39,506 nucleotides of DNA, from assembly GCF_014656455.1 (NCBI RefSeq), contig NZ_BNCL01000015.1, forward strand, positions 1 through 39,506, in the 5' to 3' direction. The notes beneath the pieces are model-generated. The model was given only the letters and a program-made list of their open reading frames with translations. It was not told where the DNA came from and did not search any database. The translations under genes and the position numbers were made by a program. Positions 27,435-38,625 of the stretch are shown here, in pieces (the first letter of the stretch is position 1; each line of letters opens with the position of its first letter). This stretch comes from Paracoccus aerius. GTDB lineage: Bacteria > Pseudomonadota > Alphaproteobacteria > Rhodobacterales > Rhodobacteraceae.

Positions 27435-28663
27435 GCCAGCGCCTCGCCGATCTTCTGCGCCAGGCGGCGGGCGACGGCGTCCTTGGCCATGCGCGGCCAT
27501 TCCTCGGCGCCTTCGTCGGTGATGACCGTCACGGCGTTTTCCGAGCCGCCCATGATGCCGGTCCCCTCGCTGACGTCATTCGCCACGATCCAGTCGCAGC
27601 CCTTGCGCCGCCGCTTGTCGGTGGCATGGGCCAAGACATCATTCGTTTCGGCCGCAAAGCCTACGACCAGCCGGGGGCGGCGTTCGCCGGGCTGGCTGAT
27701 CCAGGCCAGGATGTCCGGATTCTCGGTCATCTCCAGCGAGGGCGGCTTGCCAGACCCGTCCTTCTTCATCTTGGTGGCGGATGATTTGGTGACACGCCAA
27801 TCGGCCACCGCCGCGGCCATGACCGCCCCGTCGGCCGGCAGCGCGGCTTCCACCGCCTCGCGCATCTGCCCTGCGGTCTGGACGCGGATCACATGGACCC
27901 CCTCGGGCGGGGCAACCTCGGCCGGTCCGGTGATAAAGCTGACCCTTGCGCCCAGGTCGCGCAGCGCGGCTGCGATCGCTGTGCCCTGCGCGCCCGAGGA
28001 CCGGTTGGCGATGTATCGCACGGGATCGATGGGTTCATGTGTCGGACCCGAGGTCACGATCAGGTGCCGCCCCGACAGAATGCCGGTGCGCACCTGCGCC
28101 TCGGGCAGCAGTTTCAGCGGCTGAGGGGCGAGTTCCTTGCGGATGGCGTCCAGGATCGCCTCGGGCTCCGACATGCGCCCGGTGCCGTATTCGCCGCAGG
28201 CCATGTCGCCGTCCTCGGGGCCAACAAACAGGATGCCGTCCTCGCGCAGGGTCCGCAGGTTGCGCTGCGTTGCCGCGTGGTGCCACATCCGCACGTTCAT
28301 CGCGGGCGCGACCAGCACTCGCTTGTCCGTCGCCAGCAGCAGCGTGGAGGCGAGGTCGTCCGCCAGCCCATGCGCCATCTTGGCCAGCAGGTGGGCGGTG
28401 GCGGGCACCACCACCACCAGATCCGCGTTGCGCGACAGCTGGATATGGCCGATCTCGGCCTCGGCGGCGATGTTCCACAGGCTGTCATGCGCGGCCTCGC
28501 CGGCCAGAACGGACAGGGTCATGGGCGTGGTGAACTGCGCGCCGGCCTTGGTCAGGACGGGGGTCACGGCCGCGCCCTCGGCCCGGATCAGCCGGATCAA
28601 TTGCGGCACCTTCATCGCCGCGATGCCTCCGCCCACGATCAGCAGGATACGCTTGCCGTTCAT
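27431..28663 (-). CDS. coaBC: Bifunctional phosphopantothenoylcysteine decarboxylase / phosphopantothenate-cysteine ligase
   Basis: The protein has 410 aa, normal for CoaBC. The flavoprotein CoaC half has KRILLIVGGGIAAMK, the catalytic His in GHIQLSR, the PAMNVRMW loop and ACGEYGTGRM with the active Cys. The CoaB half has HLIVTSGPTHEPIDPVRYIANRSSG and AAVADWRVTKSSATKMKK. It makes 4'-phosphopantetheine from phosphopantothenate and cysteine in coenzyme A synthesis. The ATG at 28663 is chosen because the protein starts MNGKRILLIVGGG. It is the first gene of the minus-strand cluster, and its stop overlaps the NifS-like start, so the two cysteine-consuming enzymes are translationally coupled. Confidence 0.95.
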   Translation of the reverse strand: MNGKRILLIVGGGIAAMKVPQLIRLIRAEGAAVTPVLTKAGAQFTTPMTLSVLAGEAAHDSLWNIAAEAEIGHIQLSRNADLVVVVPATAHLLAKMAHGLADDLASTLLLATDKRVLVAPAMNVRMWHHAATQRNLRTLREDGILFVGPEDGDMACGEYGTGRMSEPEAILDAIRKELAPQPLKLLPEAQVRTGILSGRHLIVTSGPTHEPIDPVRYIANRSSGAQGTAIAAALRDLGARVSFITGPAEVAPPEGVHVIRVQTAGQMREAVEAALPADGAVMAAAVADWRVTKSSATKMKKDGSGKPPSLEMTENPDILAWISQPGERRPRLVVGFAAETNDVLAHATDKRRRKGCDWIVANDVSEGTGIMGGSENAVTVITDEGAEEWPRMAKDAVARRLAQKIGEALA

Positions 28664-28731
28664 CTTGCCCCCATGACCTTGCGCCCCCGTCACATAGCCC
28701 CCCGCCCCCCGCGTCGCAAGCAATGGCACCT

Positions 28732-28747
28732 GTTAACCTTTCCTTAA
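28732..28747 (-). promoter_or_regulatory. Perfect CtrA-type box (TTAA-N7-TTAAC) upstream of comM
   Basis: Read on the minus strand, 28747-28732 is TTAA-GGAAAGG-TTAAC, an exact match to the CtrA consensus. Read on the plus strand it is TTAA-CCTTTCC-TTAAG, matching all but the last base. It centres about 48 bases before the comM ATG. A further GTTAAC palindrome lies at 28758-28763. The divergent coaBC start is 69 bases away on the other side. The intergenic sequence is otherwise very GC-rich, which makes the clustered TTAA sites stand out. Confidence 0.65.
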
Positions 28748-28787
28748 GCCGCCTGCCGTTAACGATTGCTGGGACAAAGGGGGCTTC

Positions 28788-30302
28788 ATGGTCGCAATCG
28801 CCTATTCAGTTGCCTTCGAGGGGATCGACGCGCGCCTTGTCGAGGTCCAGTGCTCTGTGGCGGCGGGCCTGCCGGGCTTTGCCATCGTGGGCCTGCCCGA
28901 CAAGGCCGTCAGCGAGGCGCGCGAACGGGTCAAGGCGGCCTTCGGCGCGCTGTCCATCGCCATGCCGAACCGGCGGCTGACCGTGAACCTGTCGCCGGCT
29001 GACCTGCCCAAGGAAGGGTCGCATTTCGACCTGCCCATCGCGCTTGCGATCCTTGCCGCGCTTGAGATCGTCCCCGGCGAGGAACTGTCGCGCTGCGTGG
29101 CCCTGGGCGAACTGGCCCTGGACGGGCGGCTGGTCGCCGTCGCCGGCGCCCTGCCCGCCGCCATGGCCGCGGCCGAGGATGAGCGCGCGCTGATCTGCCC
29201 CCGCGCCTGCGGCCCCGAGGCCGCCTGGGTGGACGCGGTTCCGGTCCTGGCCCCCGCCACGCTGCGCGAGGTGATCGACCACCTGACCGACCGCGCGCCC
29301 ATCGCCCGTGCCCAGCCTGGCATGATCGATGCCGCGCCCCTTGGCGGCTGCCTGTCTGAAGTGAAGGGCCAGGAACGTGCCAAGCGCGCCTTGGAAATTG
29401 CCGCCGCCGGTCGCCACCACCTGTTGATGGTCGGCCCGCCGGGCGCGGGCAAGTCGATGCTTGCCGCCCGTCTGCCCGGCTTGATGCCGCCGCTGGGCGC
29501 GGCCGAGGCGTTGGAAACCTCGATGATCCACTCGCTGGCCGGCACCCTGGACGACGGCGGCATCTCGCGCCGCGCGCCGTTCCGCGAACCCCATCACACC
29601 GCGTCCATGGCCGCCATTGTCGGCGGCGGGCGCGGCGCCAAGCCGGGCGAGATCAGCCTTGCCCATAACGGCGTCCTGTTCATGGACGAGTTTCCCGAAT
29701 TTCCCCGGCAGGTTCTGGAAACCCTGCGCCAGCCGATCGAGACGGGCGAGGTCGTGGTCGCCCGCGCCAATGCCCACATTCGCTATCCCTGCCGCTTCCT
29801 GCTGATCGCCGCCGCCAATCCCTGCCGCTGCGGCTATCTGGCCGATGCCGCCCGCGCCTGTTCGCGCGCGCCGGTGTGCGGCGGGGACTACATGGGCAAG
29901 ATCTCGGGGCCGCTGATGGATCGCTTCGACCTGCGGCTCGAGGTGCCGGCGGTCAGCTTCATGGACCTGGAACTGCCCTCGGGCGGCGACACGTCGGCGC
30001 AGGTCGCGGCGCGGGTGGCGGCGGCGCGGGATGTGCAGGCCGCGCGTTTCCGCAACCACCCGCAGGCACGGGTGAATGCCGAGGCTTCGGGCAGTCTGCT
30101 GGACCAGATCGCCGCCCCGGATGAGGAAGGACGGGCGCTGATCCTGAAAGCGTCGGAACGGCTGGGCCTGACCGCGCGGGGCTATCACCGCATCCTGCGC
30201 ACCGCGCGCACCATCGCCGACCTGGCCGGTTCCGCCACTGTCCGCGCACCCCATCTGGCCGAGGCGATCAGCTATCGCCTGCCCTTCGTCGCGGGCGGGT
30301 GA
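28788..30302 (+). CDS. comM: ComM/YifB-family Mg-chelatase-like AAA+ ATPase (competence helicase)
   Basis: The protein has 504 aa. The N-terminal ChlI-like/Lon-like domain opens MVAIAYSVAFEGIDARLV and includes GLPDKAVSEARERVKAA and LSPADLPKEGSHFDLPIAL. The AAA+ domain has Walker A GPPGAGKS (216-223), Walker B VLFMDEFPEF and the arginine-finger region. A cysteine-bearing segment (NPCRCGYLADAARACSRAPVC) and a C-terminal Mg_chelatase_C helical domain with RGYHRILRTARTIADLAG follow. In naturally transforming bacteria ComM is a hexameric helicase that extends branch migration during integration of incoming DNA. In this family of bacteria the same role is known for DNA from gene transfer agents. 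AAAGGGGG gives a good SD. A CtrA-type box precedes it. Confidence 0.93.
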   Translation: MVAIAYSVAFEGIDARLVEVQCSVAAGLPGFAIVGLPDKAVSEARERVKAAFGALSIAMPNRRLTVNLSPADLPKEGSHFDLPIALAILAALEIVPGEELSRCVALGELALDGRLVAVAGALPAAMAAAEDERALICPRACGPEAAWVDAVPVLAPATLREVIDHLTDRAPIARAQPGMIDAAPLGGCLSEVKGQERAKRALEIAAAGRHHLLMVGPPGAGKSMLAARLPGLMPPLGAAEALETSMIHSLAGTLDDGGISRRAPFREPHHTASMAAIVGGGRGAKPGEISLAHNGVLFMDEFPEFPRQVLETLRQPIETGEVVVARANAHIRYPCRFLLIAAANPCRCGYLADAARACSRAPVCGGDYMGKISGPLMDRFDLRLEVPAVSFMDLELPSGGDTSAQVAARVAAARDVQAARFRNHPQARVNAEASGSLLDQIAAPDEEGRALILKASERLGLTARGYHRILRTARTIADLAGSATVRAPHLAEAISYRLPFVAGG

Positions 30303-30362
30303 CGAATTGCGCATTGTGCAAGGCGCGGCTATGGCTGGGCGACCCTCTAGACGGATCACCTC

Positions 30363-31760
30363 ATGCCCCCCAGAAGCGCCCGGATCGGCGGCATCCTGAC
30401 CGCTTGCGCCCTGCTGGCGACGATCCCGCACCAGTTCGGGGCCGGACCTGGCTTCGCGATGGCTGCCGACCTTCTGCTGGTGGGGGCGCTTGCGATGTTT
30501 TCGCTGACGGCGCGGGCGTCTCGGCTGGCCTTCGTGGCCGTGGGCCTGGCCCTGGTCGCCTGGGCGGCCGCCACCCGGCCCGACTGGGCGCAGGCGGTGC
30601 TGACCGCCCTGACGCGGGGGGGCTTCATCATCGCGCTGTTCACGGCGCTGTCCGCGTTGCGCAGCGCGGCGGTCGGGTCGCAGGACATCCTGGACTGCGG
30701 GCGCTTCCTGGCCCGCCAGCCTCCGGGGCGACGATACCTGGCGCTGACCGTCGGCGGGCACCTGTTCGGGCTGATCCTGCTTTACGGATCCATCTCGCTG
30801 CTGGGCGGGTTGGCCGCCGAAAGCACGGCGCGGGAGACGAACCAGGAATTGCGCCGCCACCGCCTGCGCCGGATGCTGGTGGCGATCCAGCGGGGTTTCG
30901 CCTCGACCCTGTGCTGGTCGCCCATGGCGCTGTCGATGGCAGTCACGATGTCTGTTGTCCAAGGCGCATCCTGGCCTGCGGCCGTCGGGCTGTGCCTGGT
31001 CAGTTCGCTGCTGATGATCGGCATCGGCTGGGGGCTGGACGCACTGTTCAAGCCGCAGCTTTCAGCGCCCGCCCCCACCCGTGCGGCCGAGACCGAAAGC
31101 TGGCTGCGCCGCCTGCGCCCGCTGCTGTTCCTGCTGGCGATCGTGGTGGGCGGTGTCTTTCTGCTGCACCTGACGACCGGCGTGGCGGTGACCGGGGCGG
31201 TCATGACCGTGGTGCCGCTGGTGGCGGTGGCCTGGACGCTGATCCTGCCGCCCATGCGCGGCGGGCGGGCCGCAACGCTGGCCGCGCGGATGGGGCAGTT
31301 CGCCACCCGCGACCTTGCCGGCTATAGCGGAGAGATCATCCTGCTGTTCATGGCGGGATTCATCGGCAGCCTGGGATCATGGCTGCTGGTGCCGATCATG
31401 CAGGCGCAGGGTCCTGACCTGGCGGCGCTGCCGCCGTTGCTGATCCTTGCGGCGCTTGTCTGGGTGATCCCGCTGACCGGCCAGATCGGCATGAACCCGA
31501 TCCTGGCTGTTTCGCTGCTGGTGCCGCTGCTTCCCTCACCCGCCGATGTGGGCGTGCATCCGACAGCGATGGTGATCGCCATCACCGGCGGGTGGGCGAT
31601 CAGCGGCAACACCTCGCCCTTCACGGCTTCGGTCCTGCTGGTGGGCAAGCTGGGGGGTGTCGAGGCACGCCATGCGGGAACGCAGTGGAACGGGCTTTAT
31701 GCCCTGTCCACCGGCGCGGCGCTGACCCTGTGGGTGCTGCTGGCCGCAACCCTGCTCTAG
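30363..31760 (+). CDS. Polytopic inner-membrane protein, ion-transporter-like, unknown substrate
   Basis: The protein has 465 aa with ten to twelve predicted membrane segments. Two similar halves seem to be separated by a hydrophilic stretch around residues 235-255 (APAPTRAAETESWLRRL). Each half has a Pro/Ser-rich re-entrant-looking segment: GFASTLCWSPMALSMAV in the first and GGWAISGNTSPFTASVLL in the second. Such paired segments are typical of the ion transporter (IT) superfamily (ArsB, DASS and CitM-like carriers). A conserved-looking cytoplasmic loop, AAESTARETNQELRRHRLRRML, lies between helices. I cannot name the substrate. It follows comM by 60 bases on the same strand and may be cotranscribed; it is convergent to pyc with only 16 bases between the stops. 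Confidence 0.8.
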   Translation: MPPRSARIGGILTACALLATIPHQFGAGPGFAMAADLLLVGALAMFSLTARASRLAFVAVGLALVAWAAATRPDWAQAVLTALTRGGFIIALFTALSALRSAAVGSQDILDCGRFLARQPPGRRYLALTVGGHLFGLILLYGSISLLGGLAAESTARETNQELRRHRLRRMLVAIQRGFASTLCWSPMALSMAVTMSVVQGASWPAAVGLCLVSSLLMIGIGWGLDALFKPQLSAPAPTRAAETESWLRRLRPLLFLLAIVVGGVFLLHLTTGVAVTGAVMTVVPLVAVAWTLILPPMRGGRAATLAARMGQFATRDLAGYSGEIILLFMAGFIGSLGSWLLVPIMQAQGPDLAALPPLLILAALVWVIPLTGQIGMNPILAVSLLVPLLPSPADVGVHPTAMVIAITGGWAISGNTSPFTASVLLVGKLGGVEARHAGTQWNGLYALSTGAALTLWVLLAATLL

Positions 31761-31776
31761 GGGCCGCGGCCGGGGT

Positions 31777-34700
31777 TTACTCCACCTCGACCAGCAGGTC
31801 CTTGGCGTCGATCTGTTCGCCGGGGCGGACATGGATGGCCTTGATGGTGCCGTCGCGGTCGGCGTGGAGGCCGGTTTCCATCTTCATCGCCTCGATAGTC
31901 AGAAGCAGGTCGCCCTGGCGGACCTTGGACCCGGTGGATGCCGCGACCGAGGCCACGACGCCCGGCATCGGCGCGCCGACATGGCCCGCATTCGACGGGT
32001 CTGCCTTGGGACGCGCGGCCTTGGTGCCGGTGGCCTTGCGGTTCGGCACGCGGACCTGGCGGGGCTGGCCGTTCAGTTCGAAGAAGACCTTGACCTCGCC
32101 CTTCTCGTCGGTCTCGCCCATCGTCAGCAGACGCACTTCCAGCGTCTTGCCGGGGTCGATCTCGACGCTGATCTCGTCGCCCGCCTCCATGCCATAGAAG
32201 AAGTTGCGCGTGGGAAGCGCGCGGACCGGGCCATAGGTTTCGTGCCGCGTCATGTAGTCCGTAAAGACCTTGGGATACATCAGGTAGCCGTTCAGATCCT
32301 CGTCGTCGATCTCGACGCCCAGATCCTCGGACAGCTTGGCCCGCATGGCCTCGATGTCCACGGGGGGCAGATGTGCGCCGGGGCGGTCGGTGATGGGCGC
32401 CTCGCCCTTCAGGACCTTGCGCTGCAGCGCCTCGGGCCAGCCGCCGGGGGGTTGGCCGAGGTTGCCCTTCATCATGTCCACGACGCTGTCAGGGAAACTG
32501 ACCTCGACCGCCGGATCCAGCACCTGCCGGGGCGTCAGCCCCTGGGCCACCATCATCAGCGCCATGTCGCCCACCACCTTGGACGACGGCGTGACCTTCA
32601 CGATGTCGCCGAACATGCGGTTCACATCAGCATAGGCCTGCGCCACCTCGTGCCACCGATCCTCCAGCCCCATCGACCGCGCCTGCGCCTTGAGGTTGGT
32701 GAACTGCCCGCCCGGCATCTCGTGCAGATAGACCTCGGACGCGGGCGACTGCAGGCCGGATTCGAAGGCCGCATAGTTCTCGCGCACGCGTTCCCAGTAG
32801 TTGCTGATCTGGCGGATCGCCGCGATGTCCAGGCCGGTGTCGCGTTCGGTGCCTTCCAGCGCCTCGACGATGGAGCCAAGGCAAGGTTGCGAGGTGCCGC
32901 CCGAGAAGGCGTCCATGGCCGCATCCACCGCGTCCACGCCCGCATCGGCGGCCGCCAGGATCGTCGCCCCCGCGAGGCCCGACGTGTCGTGGGTATGGAA
33001 GTGGACGGGCAGGCCCACCTCCTCCTTCAGCGCCTTGATGAGGATGCGCGCGGCGGCTGGCTTCAGCAGGCCCGCCATGTCCTTCAGGCCCAGCACATGC
33101 GCGCCGGCGGCCTTCAGATCCTGCGCGGTCTTCACGTAATAGGCCAGGTCATACTTGGACCGGTCGGGGTCCAGCATGTCGCCGGTATAGCAGACCGTGC
33201 CTTCGCAGATCTTGCCGGTCTCGATCACCGCGTCCATGGCGACGCGCATGTTCTCGACCCAGTTCAGGCTGTCGAAGACGCGGAACACGTCCACGCCGCT
33301 CTCCGCCGCCTGGCGCACGAAGGACTGGACCACGTTGTCGGGATAGTTGGTATAGCCCACCCCGTTCGAGGCGCGCAGCAGCATCTGCGTCATCAGGTTG
33401 GGCATCCGTTCGCGGATGTCGCGCAACCGCTGCCAGGGGCATTCCTGCAGGAAGCGATAGGCCACGTCGAACGTCGCCCCGCCCCAGCATTCCACGCTGA
33501 ACAGCCCCGGCAGGTTGGCGGCGTAAGATGGCGCCACGCGGATCATGTCGATCGACCGCATCCGGGTTGCCAGCAGCGACTGGTGGCCGTCGCGCATGGT
33601 GGTGTCGGTCATCAACAGACGCGTCTGCGCGGCCATCCAGTCGGCCACCGCCTGCGCGCCCTTTTGTTCCAGCATCTGCCGGGTGCCCGGCGCGGGTTCG
33701 GCCTTGGGCGCGGGCGGCACGGGTGGACGGGCCTGGGCGGGCGGCATGGGGCGGCCCGCAGTCTCGGGGTGGCCGTTGACGCTGATGTCGGCCAGATAGG
33801 TCAGGATCCGCGTGGCCCGGTCCTGCTTCTTGTCGAACTGGAACAGCTCTGCCGTCGTGTCGATGAACTTGGTCGTGTAGGAGTCATCGAGGAAGGTGGG
33901 ATGCTTCAGCAGGTTGATGACGAAGTCGATGTTGGTGCTGACGCCCCGCACCCGGAACTCGCGCAGCGCGCGGTCCATGCGGCGGATCGCCGCCTCGGGC
34001 GTCTGCGCCCAGGCCGTGACCTTGACCAGCAGCGAATCGTAATAGCGCGTGATGACCCCGCCGGAATAAGCGGTGCCGCCGTCCAGCCGGATGCCGTTGC
34101 CGGTGGCGCTGCGATAGGCGGTGATCCGGCCATAGTCGGGGATGAAGTTGTTCAGCGGATCCTCGGTCGTCACGCGGCATTGCAGCGCGTGGCCCGACAG
34201 GGTGACCTGATCCTGAGACGGCACGCCCGTCGCCTCGGCCAGCGTCGCCCCTTCGGCGATGCGGATCTGCGACTGCACGATGTCGATGCCGGTGACCTCC
34301 TCGGTCACGGTATGCTCGACCTGGACGCGCGGGTTCACCTCGATGAAGTAGAACTGCTGGCTGTCCATATCCATCAGGAACTCGACCGTGCCGGCGTTCT
34401 GGTAGCCCACGGCGCGGCCGATCTTCAGCGCCAGTTCGCAGACCTCGGCGCGCTGTTCGGGGGTCAGATAGGGCGCGGGGGCGCGTTCCACGACCTTCTG
34501 GTTGCGGCGTTGCACCGTGCAGTCACGCTCATACAGGTGATACAAGCCGCCATGGGTGTCGCCCAGCAACTGCACCTCGACGTGGCGGGCGCGCAGGATC
34601 ATCTTTTCCAGATAACCCTCGCCATTGCCGAAGGCGGCCTCGGCCTCGCGACGGCCCTCGCGGACCTTGTCCACCAGTTCTTCGGGGCCATTGATCGGGC

Positions 34701-35208
34701 GCATCCCGCGCCCGCCGCCGCCCCAGGAGGCCTTGAGCATCAGGGGATAGCCGATGGAAGCCGCCTCGGCCTTGATCGCCTCGAAATCGTCGCCCAGAAC
34801 CTCGGTCGCGGGGATGACGGGCACGCCCGCGGCGATCGCCACGCGACGCGCCGACGCCTTGTCGCCAAGCGCGCGCATGGTATCGGCGCGCGGGCCGATG
34901 AAGGTGATCCCGGCAGCCGCGCAGGCGTCCACGAAGTCGGGGTTTTCCGACAAAAGGCCATAGCCCGGATGGATCGCGTCCGCGCCGCTTTCCTTGGTGA
35001 CCCGGATGATCTCGGGGATGGACAGATAGGCCGCGACCGGCCCCAGCCCCTCGCCGATCCGGTAGGCCTCGTCCGCCTTGAAGCGGTGCAGGCCCAGCTT
35101 GTCCTCCTCGGCATAGACCGCGACCGTTTTCTTGCCCAATTCGTTGGCGGCCCGCATCACGCGGATCGCAATCTCGCCACGGTTGGCGATCAGGATTTTT
35201 TGAAACAT
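31777..35208 (-). CDS. pyc: Pyruvate carboxylase
   Basis: The protein has 1143 aa, the size of single-chain pyruvate carboxylase. The N-terminal biotin carboxylase part opens MFQKILIANRGEIAIRVMRA and has the ATP-grasp loop KASWGGGGRGMR and EVNPRVQVEHTVTE. A Pro/Ala-rich linker (around residue 480-505) leads to the carboxyltransferase domain, with TTMRDGHQSLLATRMR, LGLKDMAGLLKP (carboxylated Lys) and FHTHDTSG (metal His). The C-terminal biotinyl domain carries Lys1109 in EAMKMET, 34 residues from the end. It makes oxaloacetate from pyruvate to refill the TCA cycle. The start ATG at 35208 is fixed by the family N-terminus. The long open frame that continues upstream lies antisense to uvrA and is not coding. 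Confidence 0.97.
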   Translation of the reverse strand: MFQKILIANRGEIAIRVMRAANELGKKTVAVYAEEDKLGLHRFKADEAYRIGEGLGPVAAYLSIPEIIRVTKESGADAIHPGYGLLSENPDFVDACAAAGITFIGPRADTMRALGDKASARRVAIAAGVPVIPATEVLGDDFEAIKAEAASIGYPLMLKASWGGGGRGMRPINGPEELVDKVREGRREAEAAFGNGEGYLEKMILRARHVEVQLLGDTHGGLYHLYERDCTVQRRNQKVVERAPAPYLTPEQRAEVCELALKIGRAVGYQNAGTVEFLMDMDSQQFYFIEVNPRVQVEHTVTEEVTGIDIVQSQIRIAEGATLAEATGVPSQDQVTLSGHALQCRVTTEDPLNNFIPDYGRITAYRSATGNGIRLDGGTAYSGGVITRYYDSLLVKVTAWAQTPEAAIRRMDRALREFRVRGVSTNIDFVINLLKHPTFLDDSYTTKFIDTTAELFQFDKKQDRATRILTYLADISVNGHPETAGRPMPPAQARPPVPPAPKAEPAPGTRQMLEQKGAQAVADWMAAQTRLLMTDTTMRDGHQSLLATRMRSIDMIRVAPSYAANLPGLFSVECWGGATFDVAYRFLQECPWQRLRDIRERMPNLMTQMLLRASNGVGYTNYPDNVVQSFVRQAAESGVDVFRVFDSLNWVENMRVAMDAVIETGKICEGTVCYTGDMLDPDRSKYDLAYYVKTAQDLKAAGAHVLGLKDMAGLLKPAAARILIKALKEEVGLPVHFHTHDTSGLAGATILAAADAGVDAVDAAMDAFSGGTSQPCLGSIVEALEGTERDTGLDIAAIRQISNYWERVRENYAAFESGLQSPASEVYLHEMPGGQFTNLKAQARSMGLEDRWHEVAQAYADVNRMFGDIVKVTPSSKVVGDMALMMVAQGLTPRQVLDPAVEVSFPDSVVDMMKGNLGQPPGGWPEALQRKVLKGEAPITDRPGAHLPPVDIEAMRAKLSEDLGVEIDDEDLNGYLMYPKVFTDYMTRHETYGPVRALPTRNFFYGMEAGDEISVEIDPGKTLEVRLLTMGETDEKGEVKVFFELNGQPRQVRVPNRKATGTKAARPKADPSNAGHVGAPMPGVVASVAASTGSKVRQGDLLLTIEAMKMETGLHADRDGTIKAIHVRPGEQIDAKDLLVEVE

Positions 35209-35310
35209 CGCGCGGTCCCCCTTCGCAGTTGCGCGAAAGACTAGCGATGCCGCAGCGCAGCGCAAGCGCCACCGCCGCCCCTCTGCAACAAAAGGTTTAC
35301 GCAAGGTCGT

Positions 35311-35325
35311 GTTCGCGGGATGTTC
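35311..35325 (+). promoter_or_regulatory. SOS (LexA) box of uvrA
   Basis: GTTC-GCGGGAT-GTTC at 35311-35325 matches exactly the GTTC-N7-GTTC direct-repeat box bound by alphaproteobacterial LexA. It lies 67 bases before the uvrA ATG, just upstream of the likely promoter, so uvrA should be DNA-damage inducible. It lies 103 bases from the divergent pyc start, which is probably too far to repress pyc. Confidence 0.75.
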
Positions 35326-35336
35326 CCATTTTGCGG

Positions 35337-35364
35337 TTGCTTTTTGGAACCGCGCGCCTATCTG
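35337..35364 (+). promoter_or_regulatory. Candidate uvrA promoter
   Basis: TTGCTT (35337-35342), a 16-base spacer and TATCTG (35359-35364) form a modest sigma-70 type promoter. A GCGGTT/AACCGC inverted repeat (35333-35338 and 35348-35353) overlaps it. The transcript would start about 20 bases before the uvrA ATG. Confidence 0.35.
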
Positions 35365-35391
35365 ATGCGCTTGGTCGGCCGGGGGCACGTC

Positions 35392-38244
<2,853 letters not shown>

Positions 38245-38625
38245 TCAACTCACGCTGATCCGCTGCAAGATGCATCCCGATTCGTCGGGACTGAAGGGCT
38301 GGTCCGGCGCGGGCAGTTCAAATCCCGCGCAAAGCCGCAAGCTGTCGGGCGGCACCAGATCAATCCGGTAGGGTGCGCCGGTGAAGGGGTCAGCGAGGCG
38401 TGGCGTCATCGGGCAGGCTTCGATTGGCGTCGGATCGGTGCCCACCCTGCCCGCCTGCTGGGCCTTGCAGGTCAGCAGCATCTGGATCTCTGACAGGTCC
38501 TGCGCGCGCACCTGGTCGCGCCGTTCCGCGCGCCCTTGCGCGGGCCCGCCAGTCGCGATGATCCCCGCAACCGCAACCGACACGGACAGCGCCGTCAAGG
38601 CCAGGACAGCCCAGTGCCTAGCCAT
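38245..38625 (-). CDS. Small secreted or membrane-anchored protein of unknown function (126 aa)
   Basis: The N-terminus (MARHWAVLALTALSVSVAVAGIIATGG) is a signal peptide or uncleaved anchor. The rest is predicted to be periplasmic. It contains four Cys (LLTCKAQ, EACPMTP, LRLCAGF, SGCILQ) that could form two disulfides, and DPFTGAPYRID, which is like a motif found in pseudopilin-type and small periplasmic proteins. It overlaps the DUF5671-like gene by 8 bases and is likely cotranscribed with it, so the two may work together at the membrane. The family is not recognised. Confidence 0.7.
   Translation of the reverse strand: MARHWAVLALTALSVSVAVAGIIATGGPAQGRAERRDQVRAQDLSEIQMLLTCKAQQAGRVGTDPTPIEACPMTPRLADPFTGAPYRIDLVPPDSLRLCAGFELPAPDQPFSPDESGCILQRISVS

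Noticed and set aside
28806..30962. 718-codon minus-strand open frame
   Set aside because: Antisense to comM and the following membrane-protein gene; Arg/Gln/Gly-rich shadow.
31762..31771. GGCCGCGGCC palindrome between convergent stops
   Set aside because: A 10-bp GC palindrome is common in this DNA and has no loop for a terminator.
31831..35244. 1137-codon plus-strand open frame
   Set aside because: Antisense to pyc, with a low-complexity His/Gly/Leu/Arg composition typical of shadow frames in GC-rich DNA.
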